A stretch of DNA of 64,000 bases from Elusimicrobiota bacterium (GCA_026388155.1 JAPLKI010000013.1:124001-188000), one strand, 5' to 3'; numbered from the stretch's first letter, positions 16,721-24,555 are shown. Notes: generated by a model from the sequence alone, not told the origin. Made by a program: numbers and translations.

Positions 16721-16758
16721 CTTCCCGCTCCAGGGAACCGCCGGAACGCGCTTTCAAT

Positions 16759-16764
16759 ATTATA
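16759..16764 (-). promoter_or_regulatory. Candidate -10 box of the cyclase gene
   Basis: TATAAT on the minus strand lies about 38 bases before the ATG. The region upstream is A/T-rich and no good -35 is seen. The rest of the 303-base gap 16721-17023 holds an imperfect GC-rich hairpin (16812-16845) and the plus-strand promoter at 16968. Confidence 0.4.
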
Positions 16765-16967
16765 ATAAAAATAAAAAAACCGCCGGCATTTTTAAATTTC
16801 CCGGCCAAATAAACGGCCCCCGTTCTGCCGGGGCGCGGTTTTGTTTTGCGGAAGAGGGAAAAGCGGGCAGCAGGGGACGCTGTCGATCAGTTGAGCAGCT
16901 TTAAAGGTCGATATGCCGCTTCCACCTGTTGTCTTTTTCGTCAGCGTGCCCTATGCCCCGGAGGCCC

Positions 16968-16996
16968 TTGACATGCTAATTGCGCTACTTTACACT
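16968..16996 (+). promoter_or_regulatory. Predicted sigma70 promoter of lysozyme-like gene
   Basis: TTGACA (16968-16973), a 17-base spacer and TACACT (16991-16996) predict a start near 17003, 20 bases before the chosen ATG. The -35 is a perfect consensus. An upstream in-frame start would lie before this promoter, which supports the 17024 start. Confidence 0.7.
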
Positions 16997-17023
16997 ATAA
17001 CTGTAAGGGTTGATGGGACCTCT

Positions 17024-17842
17024 ATGCACACTCGATACGCATTCATTATAGCTTCCCTGCTTTTCGCTTTTGCTCAAGCGGAGTCGGCTCAAAGCTCCGA
17101 TTTCGAATCGGCCCTGTCGGGGAATATTTCCGAGGTGCAGGTGGTCATGCCGCCGGCCGCGCCGGAACAAGTCCAGACCGAGGCGGCGCCGTCTTTCGGC
17201 AGACTGGTCACGTACGACTTCTATGCGGAAAGTTTCCCGGGTTTTTACGACGCGCGCGGCCAGAACAAAGAACCCTACAATATCCCGGAAATCCTGCGGG
17301 ATGTTCCGGAGCTGTGGAAGGCTCAAGGCGCTCTTTTCAAAAAGGTCGGCATGGCTATGGAGATGGACCCCTATGCCCTTGCGTCATATTGCGTCTTCGA
17401 GAGTTACAACGAGATCGACCATGAGTTCAACGTGAACCACTTGGACGGCGTAGCGGCGGGAATAGCGTCTACACAGGCATCGGACGTGCTTGGGGGGAGG
17501 GTCCCAGGCCTGAGCGTGCGTATTCCGAAGCAACTTTCGAATGCGAAGACGATGTTGCTAAACAACCCGGAATACGGCCTGCGCTTCCTGGCCGCCGAAT
17601 TCAAGGCGTGGTACTATGGCGGGGATTTCTTCCGCAACTATTACGGCGACGAAATGTTCAACAGGCTTTTTGAAACCGAGTATTTCCAGGGCTACCACGA
17701 CCTGGCAAAATCCTTTCCCAGGGTGGCGGTGCCCGGCTGGACTAAACCCAACAAAGCGAGGCGTAATTACGGCACGCAGGCCCAGTATGTAAGCCGCGCC
17801 TATGTGCTTTACAACGCTTTTCGTGCCGCCGACAAGAACTAG
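17024..17842 (+). CDS. Secreted lysozyme/transglycosylase-like protein
   Basis: This 272-residue protein has a signal peptide (MHTRYAFIIASLLFAFAQAES). The mature part contains MDPYALASYCVFESYNEID, which resembles the catalytic-Glu helix of lytic transglycosylases (candidate Glu126). It is followed by GVAAGIASTQASDVLG, in the place of the family's GxxGLMQ motif. Later aromatic segments (AEFKAWYYGGDFF, YVSRAYVLYNAF) fit the fold. The family match is by motif only and could be wrong. It has its own promoter and ends 19 bases from the convergent lipoprotein gene. The likely role is peptidoglycan cleavage in the periplasm. Confidence 0.6.
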   Translation: MHTRYAFIIASLLFAFAQAESAQSSDFESALSGNISEVQVVMPPAAPEQVQTEAAPSFGRLVTYDFYAESFPGFYDARGQNKEPYNIPEILRDVPELWKAQGALFKKVGMAMEMDPYALASYCVFESYNEIDHEFNVNHLDGVAAGIASTQASDVLGGRVPGLSVRIPKQLSNAKTMLLNNPEYGLRFLAAEFKAWYYGGDFFRNYYGDEMFNRLFETEYFQGYHDLAKSFPRVAVPGWTKPNKARRNYGTQAQYVSRAYVLYNAFRAADKN

Positions 17843-17861
17843 CCCGCTTTTTCTCTTCTAA

Positions 17862-18383
17862 TCACTTTTCGGACACCGGGTCACATATGTTCCACGACTT
17901 ATCGTCGCTGAACTTGTACTCCGGCGGCGTTTCTCCGCGCAGGCTCGCCAGCACTATCTTATAGACATGCTCGTTGCAGAAATCGATGGTTACGGCGTTA
18001 GTTTTTATTCCGGCCTTTAACTTGGGGGCGTGCAGGATCCTGCCCTGATAAACCAGCGCGAGGCGTTTTCCTTCGCCGATATATTTTTCAGGTATCGCCT
18101 CAAAGTCCGAGGCCTGCTTCGGAGCCAGAAAAAGCTCTATTTGATTGTGCCTGTCCGGCGAGGTCCTCGGCAGGGCCCTGAACTCAAAGCCGCTCAGCTC
18201 AAATAAAGGCTTGTCGGTCTGAAAGAGTATGCAGCTTCCCAAAAAGTCTTTGCAGTTTTTATTTCCCGCTTCGCCTTCCACGGCGGGATACATCGAGAAC
18301 GTTATGCCCGAGGCCTTTTCAATGTTTTTCCGTGTGCAAGCGCAAAAAAGGACAACAGCCGCAAACAATAGAAGTTTTTTCAT
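17862..18383 (-). CDS. Putative lipoprotein with SecD P1-head-like domain
   Basis: This is a 173-residue protein. GAGGA lies 5 bases before the ATG, and MKKLLLFAAVVLFCAC looks like a lipoprotein signal, with lipidation at Cys16 (imperfect lipobox). The C-terminal half (IELFLAPKQASDFEAIPEKYIGEGKRLALVYQGRILHAPKL..., positions ~18140-17900) follows the pattern of the SecD first periplasmic (P1 head) domain. There, a GkrlAivydGkvlsAP-like strand precedes an ITIxxF segment and a C-terminal helix. No membrane helices of SecD are present. So it is a free-standing P1-like domain tethered to a membrane. A role in secretion is only an inference from that resemblance. Confidence 0.6.
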   Translation of the reverse strand: MKKLLLFAAVVLFCACTRKNIEKASGITFSMYPAVEGEAGNKNCKDFLGSCILFQTDKPLFELSGFEFRALPRTSPDRHNQIELFLAPKQASDFEAIPEKYIGEGKRLALVYQGRILHAPKLKAGIKTNAVTIDFCNEHVYKIVLASLRGETPPEYKFSDDKSWNICDPVSEK

Positions 18384-18654
18384 CCGGGTCCTCGCTTAAA
18401 GACAATCTCCCGCAAAATATTCCCGCTTTTGTTATTATAGCGGTAGTGATTTGCCTGTTGCAAATTTTAAGAAGTCTCGGGAAATTGTCCGCAAGCATGT
18501 ATGTCATGAATCCGGAAGCCGACTTTGTGCAATTTAGCTGTATATCGTTCTGTTTAGTTCTATTTAGTTTTAGGAATTGGACACCAGATCGGACACCGGG
18601 CGGGTTGGATTAAACCTGAAAAACAGAAAAAACTATTGTAAAATATACACTTAC

Positions 18655-18729
18655 GGGTGGTTAGCTCAGCGGTAGAGCACTGTCCTCACACGACAGGGGT
18701 CACAGGTTCAAATCCTGTACCACCCACCA
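18655..18729 (+). tRNA. tRNA-Val (anticodon CAC)
   Basis: The cloverleaf is complete. The acceptor stem GGGTGGT pairs with ACCACCC; the D arm is GCTC...GAGC; the anticodon stem CTGTC/GACAG encloses loop CTCACAC, giving CAC; the T arm is ACAGG-TTCAAAT-CCTGT. The CCA end is encoded at 18727-18729. The anticodon reads GTG codons. The 384 bases before it hold only the lipoprotein's upstream region. Confidence 0.96.
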
Positions 18730-18892
18730 GTTTTTAAGGTGGTAAGCGAATCAACTGCTTGATTCGCGGCAGGATTTGAAAGGCGGAGCGTTGATGAGCC
18801 AGCAGGCGAATCCGCGAGCCGGGGTCGCGGGTCCGGTTGAGCGACGGCGAGACCGGAACCTGTGACCAAATCCTGTACCACCCACCAGTTTT
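18709..18892 (+). repeat. Direct duplication of tRNA-Val 3' end with inverted fragments between
   Basis: The last 21 bases of the tRNA plus the next five (18709-18734) recur perfectly at 18867-18892, 158 bases on. Between the copies lie inverse pieces of the same tRNA: CAGGATTTGAA (18770-18780) and AACCTGTGACC. There is also a perfect 9-bp hairpin (18746-18767) with arms GCGAATCAA. The layout resembles an attachment-site scar or a tiny palindromic insertion. No integrase is nearby. Confidence 0.8.
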
Positions 18893-18899
18893 CACAAAT

Positions 18900-18980
18900 G
18901 CCATACGCCATATGCCTTAAGCCATAGGCATAGAAAGAATTCCTTTTAAAGCATACAGCGTACGGCATACGGCTTATGGC
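18900..18980. repeat. GCCRTANGC-type inverted repeat, copy 6
   Basis: GCCATACGCC/ATATGCC/GCCATAGGC words, centre AAAGAATTCCTTTT, then GCATACAGC/GTACGGC/ATACGGC/GCTTATGGC words. It follows the tRNA duplication directly and is the last copy seen in the window. Confidence 0.82.
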
Positions 18981-19001
18981 AAACATAGCCGGTATTTTAG
19001 T

Positions 19002-19050
19002 GTAGGCGATGGAGTTCGCCTGAACCGCCTGATCGGCTGATGACTCCTGC
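19002..19050 (+). promoter_or_regulatory. Fluoride (crcB-type) riboswitch aptamer
   Basis: Hairpin AGGCG/CGCCT (19004-19021) has loop ATGGAGTT. It is followed by GAACC and a second short hairpin GCC/GGC (19027-19037), then TGATGACTCCTGC. The loop bases GGAGT (19011-19015) are exactly complementary to ACTCC (19043-19047), giving the diagnostic pseudoknot. The conserved GGCGATGG, AAC.GCC and GGCTGATG words of the class are all present in order. It precedes a proton antiporter, a known type of target for this class. Confidence 0.88.
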
Positions 19051-19077
19051 GATTTATATCGCGGGAGTTTTTGTTTT
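19043..19077 (+). terminator. Riboswitch expression platform (intrinsic terminator)
   Basis: ACTCCTGCGAT pairs with ATCGCGGGAGT around a TTAT loop, followed by TTTTTGTTTT. Its left arm reuses the ACTCC that forms the aptamer pseudoknot, so the two folds exclude each other. Fluoride binding should prevent termination and turn the downstream gene on. Confidence 0.88.
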
Positions 19078-19151
19078 CAGTCAAAATCCGCGCGATTATA
19101 GAGAAATTATTAAAGGCGGAGGAAACAGAGGCCCTCAGTAAGGAGATTATT

Positions 19152-20345
19152 ATGGAACACATCTACGTCATAAGCGCGTTGTGGCTGGGGCTTGCCGTTC
19201 TGTCCGCGATAATATCCTACCACCTGAAATTATCCATAGCACTGGTAGAGATCTGCGTGGGCGTTCTTGCCGGGACGGCCGCTAATAAATATTTCGGACA
19301 TAATTCGCTGGGTTCCGATCAGGAATGGCTGAAATTTTTGGCCTCGTCCGGGGCTGTGTTTTTGACATTTCTTGCCGGTGCGGAGTTGGACCATAAGGTC
19401 ATGAAAGCTAAATTGAAAGAGGTCCTGGTGGTGGGCTTCGTCGGCTTTCTGGCGCCTTTCGCGGGCGCGTCGGTTTTCAGCTATTATCTGCTTCACTGGG
19501 GCCTGCAGGCAAGCCTGCTTGCGGGGGTTGCCTTGTCCACAACTTCAATGGCCGTGGTGTATGCCGTGATGATAGAAACGGGCCTTAACTCCACGGAATT
19601 CGGCAAGGGAATACTGGGCGCCTGCTTTGTGAACGACCTGGGCACCGTTATAGCCCTTGGCCTGATCTTCTCACCGTTTACTTATAAGACGATTGTTTTC
19701 ATCGGAGCCACGGCTCTGATACTTTCCGTCTTTCCTTATATAACCAACCACCTGACTGATGTTTACGGCAACAGGACGGCGGCCATACGGGTTAAATGGG
19801 TCTCGTTCATTTTATTCGCCATGGGCGCTTTAAGCGTGTGGGCCGACAGCGAAGCGGTTTTGCCCGCCTACATGGCCGGCATGGTGCTGGCGGAATTCGC
19901 GTCGGACAACCAGCTTTGGATCAAAAGGCTCAGAAGCCTGACCGTGGGTTTTTTAACGCCGTTCTATTTTATAAGGGCGGGTTCGTTCGTCTCAATACCG
20001 GCGCTTGTTTCCGCGCCGATGGTCTTTGTGATCCTGTTCGCAAGCAAGGTCTCCACCAAAATATTCGGTTTATACCCGGTGATCTCCATTTTCAGGAAAG
20101 ACAGGTCCGAAAAATGGTACTACACACTGCTTATGTCGACCGGCCTGACCTTCGGCAGCATCTCGGCCTTGTACGGCCTGACGCACGGCATAATAGACGA
20201 AAGGCAATATTCATTTTTGATAATAACCGTGATAGCGTCGGCTGTCATTCCGACCGCGGTGGCCAATTTTAAATTTTTACCCGCGCATTTACTGGCCAAC
20301 ATTAAACAGCACGCCCAGAAAGCCGAAACAGCCCGGGACGAATAG
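19152..20345 (+). CDS. CPA2-family cation:proton antiporter, fluoride-responsive
   Basis: This is a 397-residue membrane protein with about 12 hydrophobic segments. The start at 19152 follows AAGGAG with good spacing; longer in-frame starts would run back into the riboswitch. Motifs fit KefB/NhaA-like CPA2 exchangers: EICVGVLAGT, GVALSTTSMAVVYAV, the transport aspartate in CFVNDLGTVIAL, and FLTPFYFIRAGSFV. There is no C-terminal nucleotide-binding domain. Being under a fluoride riboswitch, it probably expels fluoride or restores ion and pH balance under fluoride stress. A DedA gene follows 66 bases later and may be co-transcribed. The exact ion is not determined by sequence. Confidence 0.88.
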   Translation: MEHIYVISALWLGLAVLSAIISYHLKLSIALVEICVGVLAGTAANKYFGHNSLGSDQEWLKFLASSGAVFLTFLAGAELDHKVMKAKLKEVLVVGFVGFLAPFAGASVFSYYLLHWGLQASLLAGVALSTTSMAVVYAVMIETGLNSTEFGKGILGACFVNDLGTVIALGLIFSPFTYKTIVFIGATALILSVFPYITNHLTDVYGNRTAAIRVKWVSFILFAMGALSVWADSEAVLPAYMAGMVLAEFASDNQLWIKRLRSLTVGFLTPFYFIRAGSFVSIPALVSAPMVFVILFASKVSTKIFGLYPVISIFRKDRSEKWYYTLLMSTGLTFGSISALYGLTHGIIDERQYSFLIITVIASAVIPTAVANFKFLPAHLLANIKQHAQKAETARDE

Positions 20346-20411
20346 CTCGCGGACATAACACTTTTATGATTTACCCGCACACGGTATTTTGATAGTATTT
20401 ACATCTTAAGT

Positions 20412-21074
20412 ATGGAAATCATTCATGGTCTTTTGGCTTACATACTGAAATTTATAGATGTTCTGCTGCATCTGGATAAATACCTGGGGCAGGTAATACA
20501 AAGTTTCGGCGCGTGGACCTATCTGATACTTTTTACCATCATTTTCTGCGAGACCGGCTTTGTGGTAACGCCTTTTCTGCCGGGGGATTCTTTGCTGTTC
20601 GCCATAGGCGCGTTCTCGGCGCTTGGTTATCTGGACCTTTCAAAGGTCTGGCCGCTGCTGATATTTGCGGCCATTGCGGGGGACAATTCAAATTACGCTT
20701 TCGGCAAATTTGTGGGGCCGAAGGTCTTTAACTACGAGAACTCAAGGATCTTCAGAAAAGAGTATCTCGCCCGGACGCACAATTTTTACGAAAAATACGG
20801 CGGCAAGACCATAATACTCGCCAAATACGTGCCCATAGTGCGCACCTTCGCGCCTTTTGTGGCGGGCGTGGGGGCCATGACCTATCCGCGGTTTTTGATG
20901 TTCAATATTATCGGCGGGGCCACCTGGGTAACGCTCTTAATGCTGGCCGGCTACTTTTTCGGGAATATGCCTGTGGTTAAAAACAATTTTTCAGCGGTTA
21001 TTTTTGCCATCATCATCCTGTCGGTGATGCCCGGTGTTATAGAATACATCAGGCATAAACGAGCCAGCCGGTAA
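20412..21074 (+). CDS. DedA-family membrane protein
   Basis: This 220-residue protein has the SNARE-associated/DedA (VTT) domain. A hydrophobic re-entrant segment contains ETGFVVTPFLPGDSLLF, followed by GDNSNYAFGKFVG and KYVPIVRTFAPFVAGVGAM with the conserved Arg, then a C-terminal helix pair. DedA proteins act as proton-dependent flippases of lipid carriers and support envelope homeostasis. No strong promoter separates it from the antiporter, so it may share the fluoride-controlled transcript. That would be an unusual partner for a fluoride switch. Confidence 0.92.
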   Translation: MEIIHGLLAYILKFIDVLLHLDKYLGQVIQSFGAWTYLILFTIIFCETGFVVTPFLPGDSLLFAIGAFSALGYLDLSKVWPLLIFAAIAGDNSNYAFGKFVGPKVFNYENSRIFRKEYLARTHNFYEKYGGKTIILAKYVPIVRTFAPFVAGVGAMTYPRFLMFNIIGGATWVTLLMLAGYFFGNMPVVKNNFSAVIFAIIILSVMPGVIEYIRHKRASR

Positions 21075-21120
21075 ACTGCAGCCCAACTCGGGTTTCATCC
21101 CGCAACCTATAAGCCCATCG

Positions 21121-21173
21121 CTGAAGAGCTGAAGTGCTTTGCCCTCGCTTTCTTCAAAACTTCAGTTCTTCAG
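21121..21173. repeat. CTGAAG-type inverted repeat
   Basis: A 15-bp stem (CTGAAGAGCTGAAGT against its inverse at 21159-21173, one mismatch) is built from repeated CTGAAG words, with a 23-base loop. There is no T tract, so it is not a standard terminator. It lies between dedA and the TetR promoter. Confidence 0.75.
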
Positions 21174-21201
21174 CCCTAGCCTCAAGCGGCCAGCAGGGGA
21201 C

Positions 21202-21254
21202 TTGACGCGCGGCGAGTTTTGTGTTAAAATATTTATGAACGAACGCTCGTTCAT
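21202..21254 (+). promoter_or_regulatory. TetR gene promoter with palindromic operator
   Basis: TTGACG (21202-21207), 17 bases and TAAAAT (21225-21230) form the promoter. Immediately downstream is the inverted repeat ATGAACGA-ACGC-TCGTTCAT (21235-21254), covering the predicted start point. Its form and position fit an autoregulatory operator for the TetR protein encoded next. Confidence 0.82.
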
Positions 21255-21256
21255 TT

Positions 21257-21892
21257 ATGATAAAAACAAAAACACCTTCAGTCAACAACAAGGACGCCGC
21301 AGGCGGCAACCAGGAGCGGATACTTGCGGCCGCGGCCGCGCTTTTTACCAGGCGGGGCTTTCACGGCACTTCCACGCGCGATATCGCGTCCGGCGCCGGA
21401 GTGTCGCTGGGGAACATATACAACCATTTTCCCACCAAAGAGGCCATATTCGTTTCCCTGCTTGAAAAGTGCGAAAAAGAGTATTTCAACCCAGAGCAGC
21501 CGCTTATAAAAGCTCTTTCGCAGACCGCATTCCCAGACAACATCGAGGCCCTGGGGTTCGCCTCAAGGGAGACGGTGAAGAAGTTCTCGACCTACACGCT
21601 GCTTATTTATGTGGACGTGGTGGAATTTCAGGCCCGGCATGTATCTAAAATTTTCAGTAATATGCGCAACGGTTACAATGCGGCCCTTAAAGCCTCGCCC
21701 GTGAGGGCAAAAAACAAAATAGCCGCCGACATCGACCCCGCGGCCGCCCTTATGATGGTCACCTGGAACTATTTCAATTACTTCATAATGGAGAACCTTT
21801 TCAAGGTTAAGGGGCATTACGGCCTGCCGGACGATGCGGTGGTTAAACTTTTCGCGCGCGTGTTCAGCCGCGGGATACTTGCTAAAGGCTGA
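21257..21892 (+). CDS. TetR-family transcriptional repressor
   Basis: This is a 211-residue protein. The N-terminal helix-turn-helix domain (~18-66: QERILAAAAALFTRRGFHGTSTRDIASGAGVSLGNIYNHFPTKEAIF, read in parts) is a textbook TetR domain. The helical C-terminal domain would bind an effector, possibly an acyl-CoA given its neighbours. Its own promoter carries a strong palindrome. The CoA-transferase gene starts 23 bases after its stop, so the three genes form one autoregulated operon. The start at 21257 leaves only ~20 bases of leader and no clear ribosome site. Confidence 0.93.
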   Translation: MIKTKTPSVNNKDAAGGNQERILAAAAALFTRRGFHGTSTRDIASGAGVSLGNIYNHFPTKEAIFVSLLEKCEKEYFNPEQPLIKALSQTAFPDNIEALGFASRETVKKFSTYTLLIYVDVVEFQARHVSKIFSNMRNGYNAALKASPVRAKNKIAADIDPAAALMMVTWNYFNYFIMENLFKVKGHYGLPDDAVVKLFARVFSRGILAKG

Positions 21893-21915
21893 AGGATGAG
21901 GATTAAGAGGAAACT

Positions 21916-23244
21916 ATGATTGCCATTAAAAAAAATAAAACCGTTAAAAGATCCGTCTACGGGGAAAAACTAATTTCGGCCCGCGAGGCCGCGGCCAAAA
22001 TCAGATCCGGCGACGACGTGGTGGTGGCGCAGTGCGCTTCGGAGCCGCAGGGCTGCATGGCCCAGTTCCACACGGCTGCCGGCGTGCGCGACGTGCGCGT
22101 GTTTTCCGTGCTTACGCTCAAGCCTTACGATTTTTATATGAAGCCGGAAATGAAAGGCCGTTTTGAATTGGCCAGCTGGTTTCACGCGCCGGGCTCAAGG
22201 CAGGCTCTGGCCGCCGGCGCCGGCACCGTCACCTATGTGCCGAACATGCTGCACCGTGCCGCCCTTGACCGCATATACGCGCGGAAGCCGGATATTTTCT
22301 TCGGCACTTGCACCCCGCCGGACACCAGAGGTTTTGTGTCGCTCTCCCTTGGCGTGACCTATGAAAAAGACGTTATCGAGGCCGCCGGTACCGTTATCCT
22401 TGAAGTGAACCGCAACCTGCCGCGCACTTTCGGCGATACGCATCTGCGCGTTGAAGATGTGGATTTTTTTGTCGAAAACGACCAGGAGGTGCCCACCCTG
22501 CCTTCGCCCTCGCCCGACGCGACAGAGCTTGCCATCGGGGGCCACATAGCGGAACTGGTGCCGGACGGAGCGACCATACAGCTTGGCATAGGCGGCATTC
22601 CCAACGCCGCCGCGCTGGCGCTTAAGGGCAAGAAAGACCTGGGCGTGCATACCGAAATGATGGTGGATTCCGTAATGGAGCTTTACGAGGCGGGGGTAAT
22701 AACGAACAAGCGTAAAACGCTGCTTAAAGACAAGTTCGTGTGCACTTTTGCCATGGGTTCGCGCAAACTCTACGACTGGCTTGACGATAACCCGGCGGTG
22801 GAATTCCGCCGCGGCGCCTGGGTGAACGACCCCGCCGTGATACGGCAGAATTCCCGCATGACTTCCATAAATACCTGCCTGATGGTGGACCTTACCGGCC
22901 AGGTGGCCAGCGAGTCCATAGGAACGGCGCAATATTCAGGCACCGGCGGCCAGACCGACACGGCCGTGGGGGCCAAGGAAGCGTACGACGGACTGGGGAA
23001 GTCCATAATTGCCTGCCGCTCCACGGCGCGCGGCGGCAAAGTGTCAACGATAGTACCGGTATTGCCGGAAGGTACGGCTGTTACCCTGCACCGGGCCAAT
23101 ACCGACCATATAGTGACGGAGCATGGCATAGCCTATATGCGCGGGCGCACGGTGCGGGAACGGGCCCGCAATCTGATAGCCGCGGCGCATCCCGATTTCA
23201 GGTGCGAGCTTGAAGTGCAGGCGGTAAAATTGGGGTACATATAA
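21916..23244 (+). CDS. Acetyl-CoA hydrolase/CoA-transferase family protein
   Basis: This is a 442-residue family I CoA-transferase of the Cat1/4-hydroxybutyrate CoA-transferase type. Glycine-rich CoA-binding motifs are visible (QLGIGGIPNA, YSGTGGQTD). The catalytic glutamate that forms the CoA thioester is most likely Glu247 in HTEMMVDSV. The C-terminal part ends with the usual HGIAYMRGRTVRERA. It would transfer CoA between acetyl-CoA and a short acid such as butyrate, acetoacetate or 4-hydroxybutyrate. The thiolase gene follows 52 bases later, pointing to short-chain acyl-CoA or ketone-body metabolism. The exact acid is unresolved. Confidence 0.92.
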   Translation: MIAIKKNKTVKRSVYGEKLISAREAAAKIRSGDDVVVAQCASEPQGCMAQFHTAAGVRDVRVFSVLTLKPYDFYMKPEMKGRFELASWFHAPGSRQALAAGAGTVTYVPNMLHRAALDRIYARKPDIFFGTCTPPDTRGFVSLSLGVTYEKDVIEAAGTVILEVNRNLPRTFGDTHLRVEDVDFFVENDQEVPTLPSPSPDATELAIGGHIAELVPDGATIQLGIGGIPNAAALALKGKKDLGVHTEMMVDSVMELYEAGVITNKRKTLLKDKFVCTFAMGSRKLYDWLDDNPAVEFRRGAWVNDPAVIRQNSRMTSINTCLMVDLTGQVASESIGTAQYSGTGGQTDTAVGAKEAYDGLGKSIIACRSTARGGKVSTIVPVLPEGTAVTLHRANTDHIVTEHGIAYMRGRTVRERARNLIAAAHPDFRCELEVQAVKLGYI

Positions 23245-23296
23245 GTCTCAAGTGACAAGTTTTTAGGGAATTAAAAATATAACGGAGGAGATCAAG

Positions 23297-24475
23297 ATGA
23301 AAGAAGTGTTCATAGCGGAAGGAGTAAGGACGGCGATAGGCAGTTTCGGCGGGGCGCTTGCCGATTTCAGTTCCGTGGAATTGGGCAAGGCCGCGGCAAA
23401 AGCACTGCTTGAGCGCGCCAAGGTTAACCCGGCCGACATTGACGAGGCGCTTTTCGGCAGCATTTTCCAGGCGGGCGTGGGTCAGAACATGGCCAGGCAG
23501 ATAGCCATAGGCGCCGGTATACCCAACAGCAAAACGGCCATGACCGTGAATATGCTTTGCGGTTCGGGTCTTCGGACAGTGGCCATGGCGGCCCAACAGA
23601 TAAAGTGCGGCGACGCCGACATGATAATAGCCGGCGGCGCTGAGAGCATGACCAACGCTCCGTACCTGTTGAAAAAAGCGCGCTACGGCTATAAGATGGG
23701 CCACGGGGAACTGCTGGATTCAATGATAAGCGACGGTCTGTGGGACATTTTTAATAATTACCACATGGGAGTGACGGCTGAAAATCTGGCCGCCAAGTAC
23801 GGCCTTGGCAGGGAAGAGCAGGATAAGTTCGCGGCCCTGTCGCAGAACAAGGCCGAGAAGGCCATAAAGGAAGGCCGCTTTAAGGATGAAATAATTCCCG
23901 TGGCCATTCCTCAGCGCAAAGGCGACCCTGTGATGTTTACGCAGGACGAATTTCCCAAGCCGGGGGTTACGGTGGAAGGACTGGCCAAACTCCGGCCCGC
24001 TTTCAAGAAAGACGGCACGGTTACGGCGGCCAACGCCTCCGGAATTAACGACGGCGCGGCCTGCGTGCTGGCGGCGTCCGAAGACGCGGTGAAGAAACAC
24101 TCACTGGAACCGATGGCCAGAATAGTTTCATACGGCTGGGCCGGCGTGGACCCCGCGATAATGGGCATAGGCCCCGCCGATGCGGTGCGCCTGGCTTTGA
24201 AGCGCGCCGGCTGGCAGCTTAAGGATGTTGAGCTGATAGAGGCCAATGAGGCCTTTGCGGCGCAGTCGCTCGCGGTGGCAAAAGAACTGGGCTTCAACAG
24301 CGACGTTGTAAATGTGAACGGCGGCGCCATAGCGCTGGGACATCCCGTCGGGGCCAGCGGCGCGCGGATACTTGTAACCCTGCTGCACGAGATGAAAAAA
24401 CGCAATGTGAAGAAGGGTCTTGCCACCCTCTGCATAGGCGGCGGCATGGGCATAGCCATGTGCGTTGAGCGGTAA
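23297..24475 (+). CDS. atoB: Acetyl-CoA acetyltransferase (thiolase)
   Basis: This is a 392-residue thiolase. The acylated Cys88 is in NMLCGSGLR; the other active-site residues are in [17 protein letters not shown] (His) and LCIGGGMG (Cys near 380). Length and motif spacing are typical of biosynthetic/degradative acetoacetyl-CoA thiolases. ACGGAGGAG gives a strong ribosome site. With the CoA-transferase upstream it can split acetoacetyl-CoA to two acetyl-CoA or run in reverse. A strong terminator follows. It is the last gene of the TetR operon. Confidence 0.95.
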   Translation: MKEVFIAEGVRTAIGSFGGALADFSSVELGKAAAKALLERAKVNPADIDEALFGSIFQAGVGQNMARQIAIGAGIPNSKTAMTVNMLCGSGLRTVAMAAQQIKCGDADMIIAGGAESMTNAPYLLKKARYGYKMGHGELLDSMISDGLWDIFNNYHMGVTAENLAAKYGLGREEQDKFAALSQNKAEKAIKEGRFKDEIIPVAIPQRKGDPVMFTQDEFPKPGVTVEGLAKLRPAFKKDGTVTAANASGINDGAACVLAASEDAVKKHSLEPMARIVSYGWAGVDPAIMGIGPADAVRLALKRAGWQLKDVELIEANEAFAAQSLAVAKELGFNSDVVNVNGGAIALGHPVGASGARILVTLLHEMKKRNVKKGLATLCIGGGMGIAMCVER

Positions 24476-24495
24476 GCGGTAAAAACCGTAAAGAA

Positions 24496-24524
24496 AAGAG
24501 CCCCGGGAGACCGGGGCTCTTTTT
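24496..24524 (+). terminator. Rho-independent terminator
   Basis: The stem AAGAGCCCCGG/CCGGGGCTCTT with a GAGA-type loop is followed by T5. It ends the TetR-CoA-transferase-thiolase operon. Confidence 0.93.
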
Positions 24525-24555
24525 ATTCAGTCTGTCGTACCGGATCCTGTGACCC

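Noticed and set aside
18332-18613. Plus-strand frame of 93 codons overlapping the lipoprotein start
   Set aside because: It overlaps the lipoprotein's signal region in antisense, has no ribosome site and no recognisable pattern.
18709-18892. Possible second tRNA or prophage attachment pair
   Set aside because: The second copy contains only the tRNA 3' end, with no full cloverleaf. There is no integrase and only 132 bases between copies, so I list it as a duplication, not a prophage.
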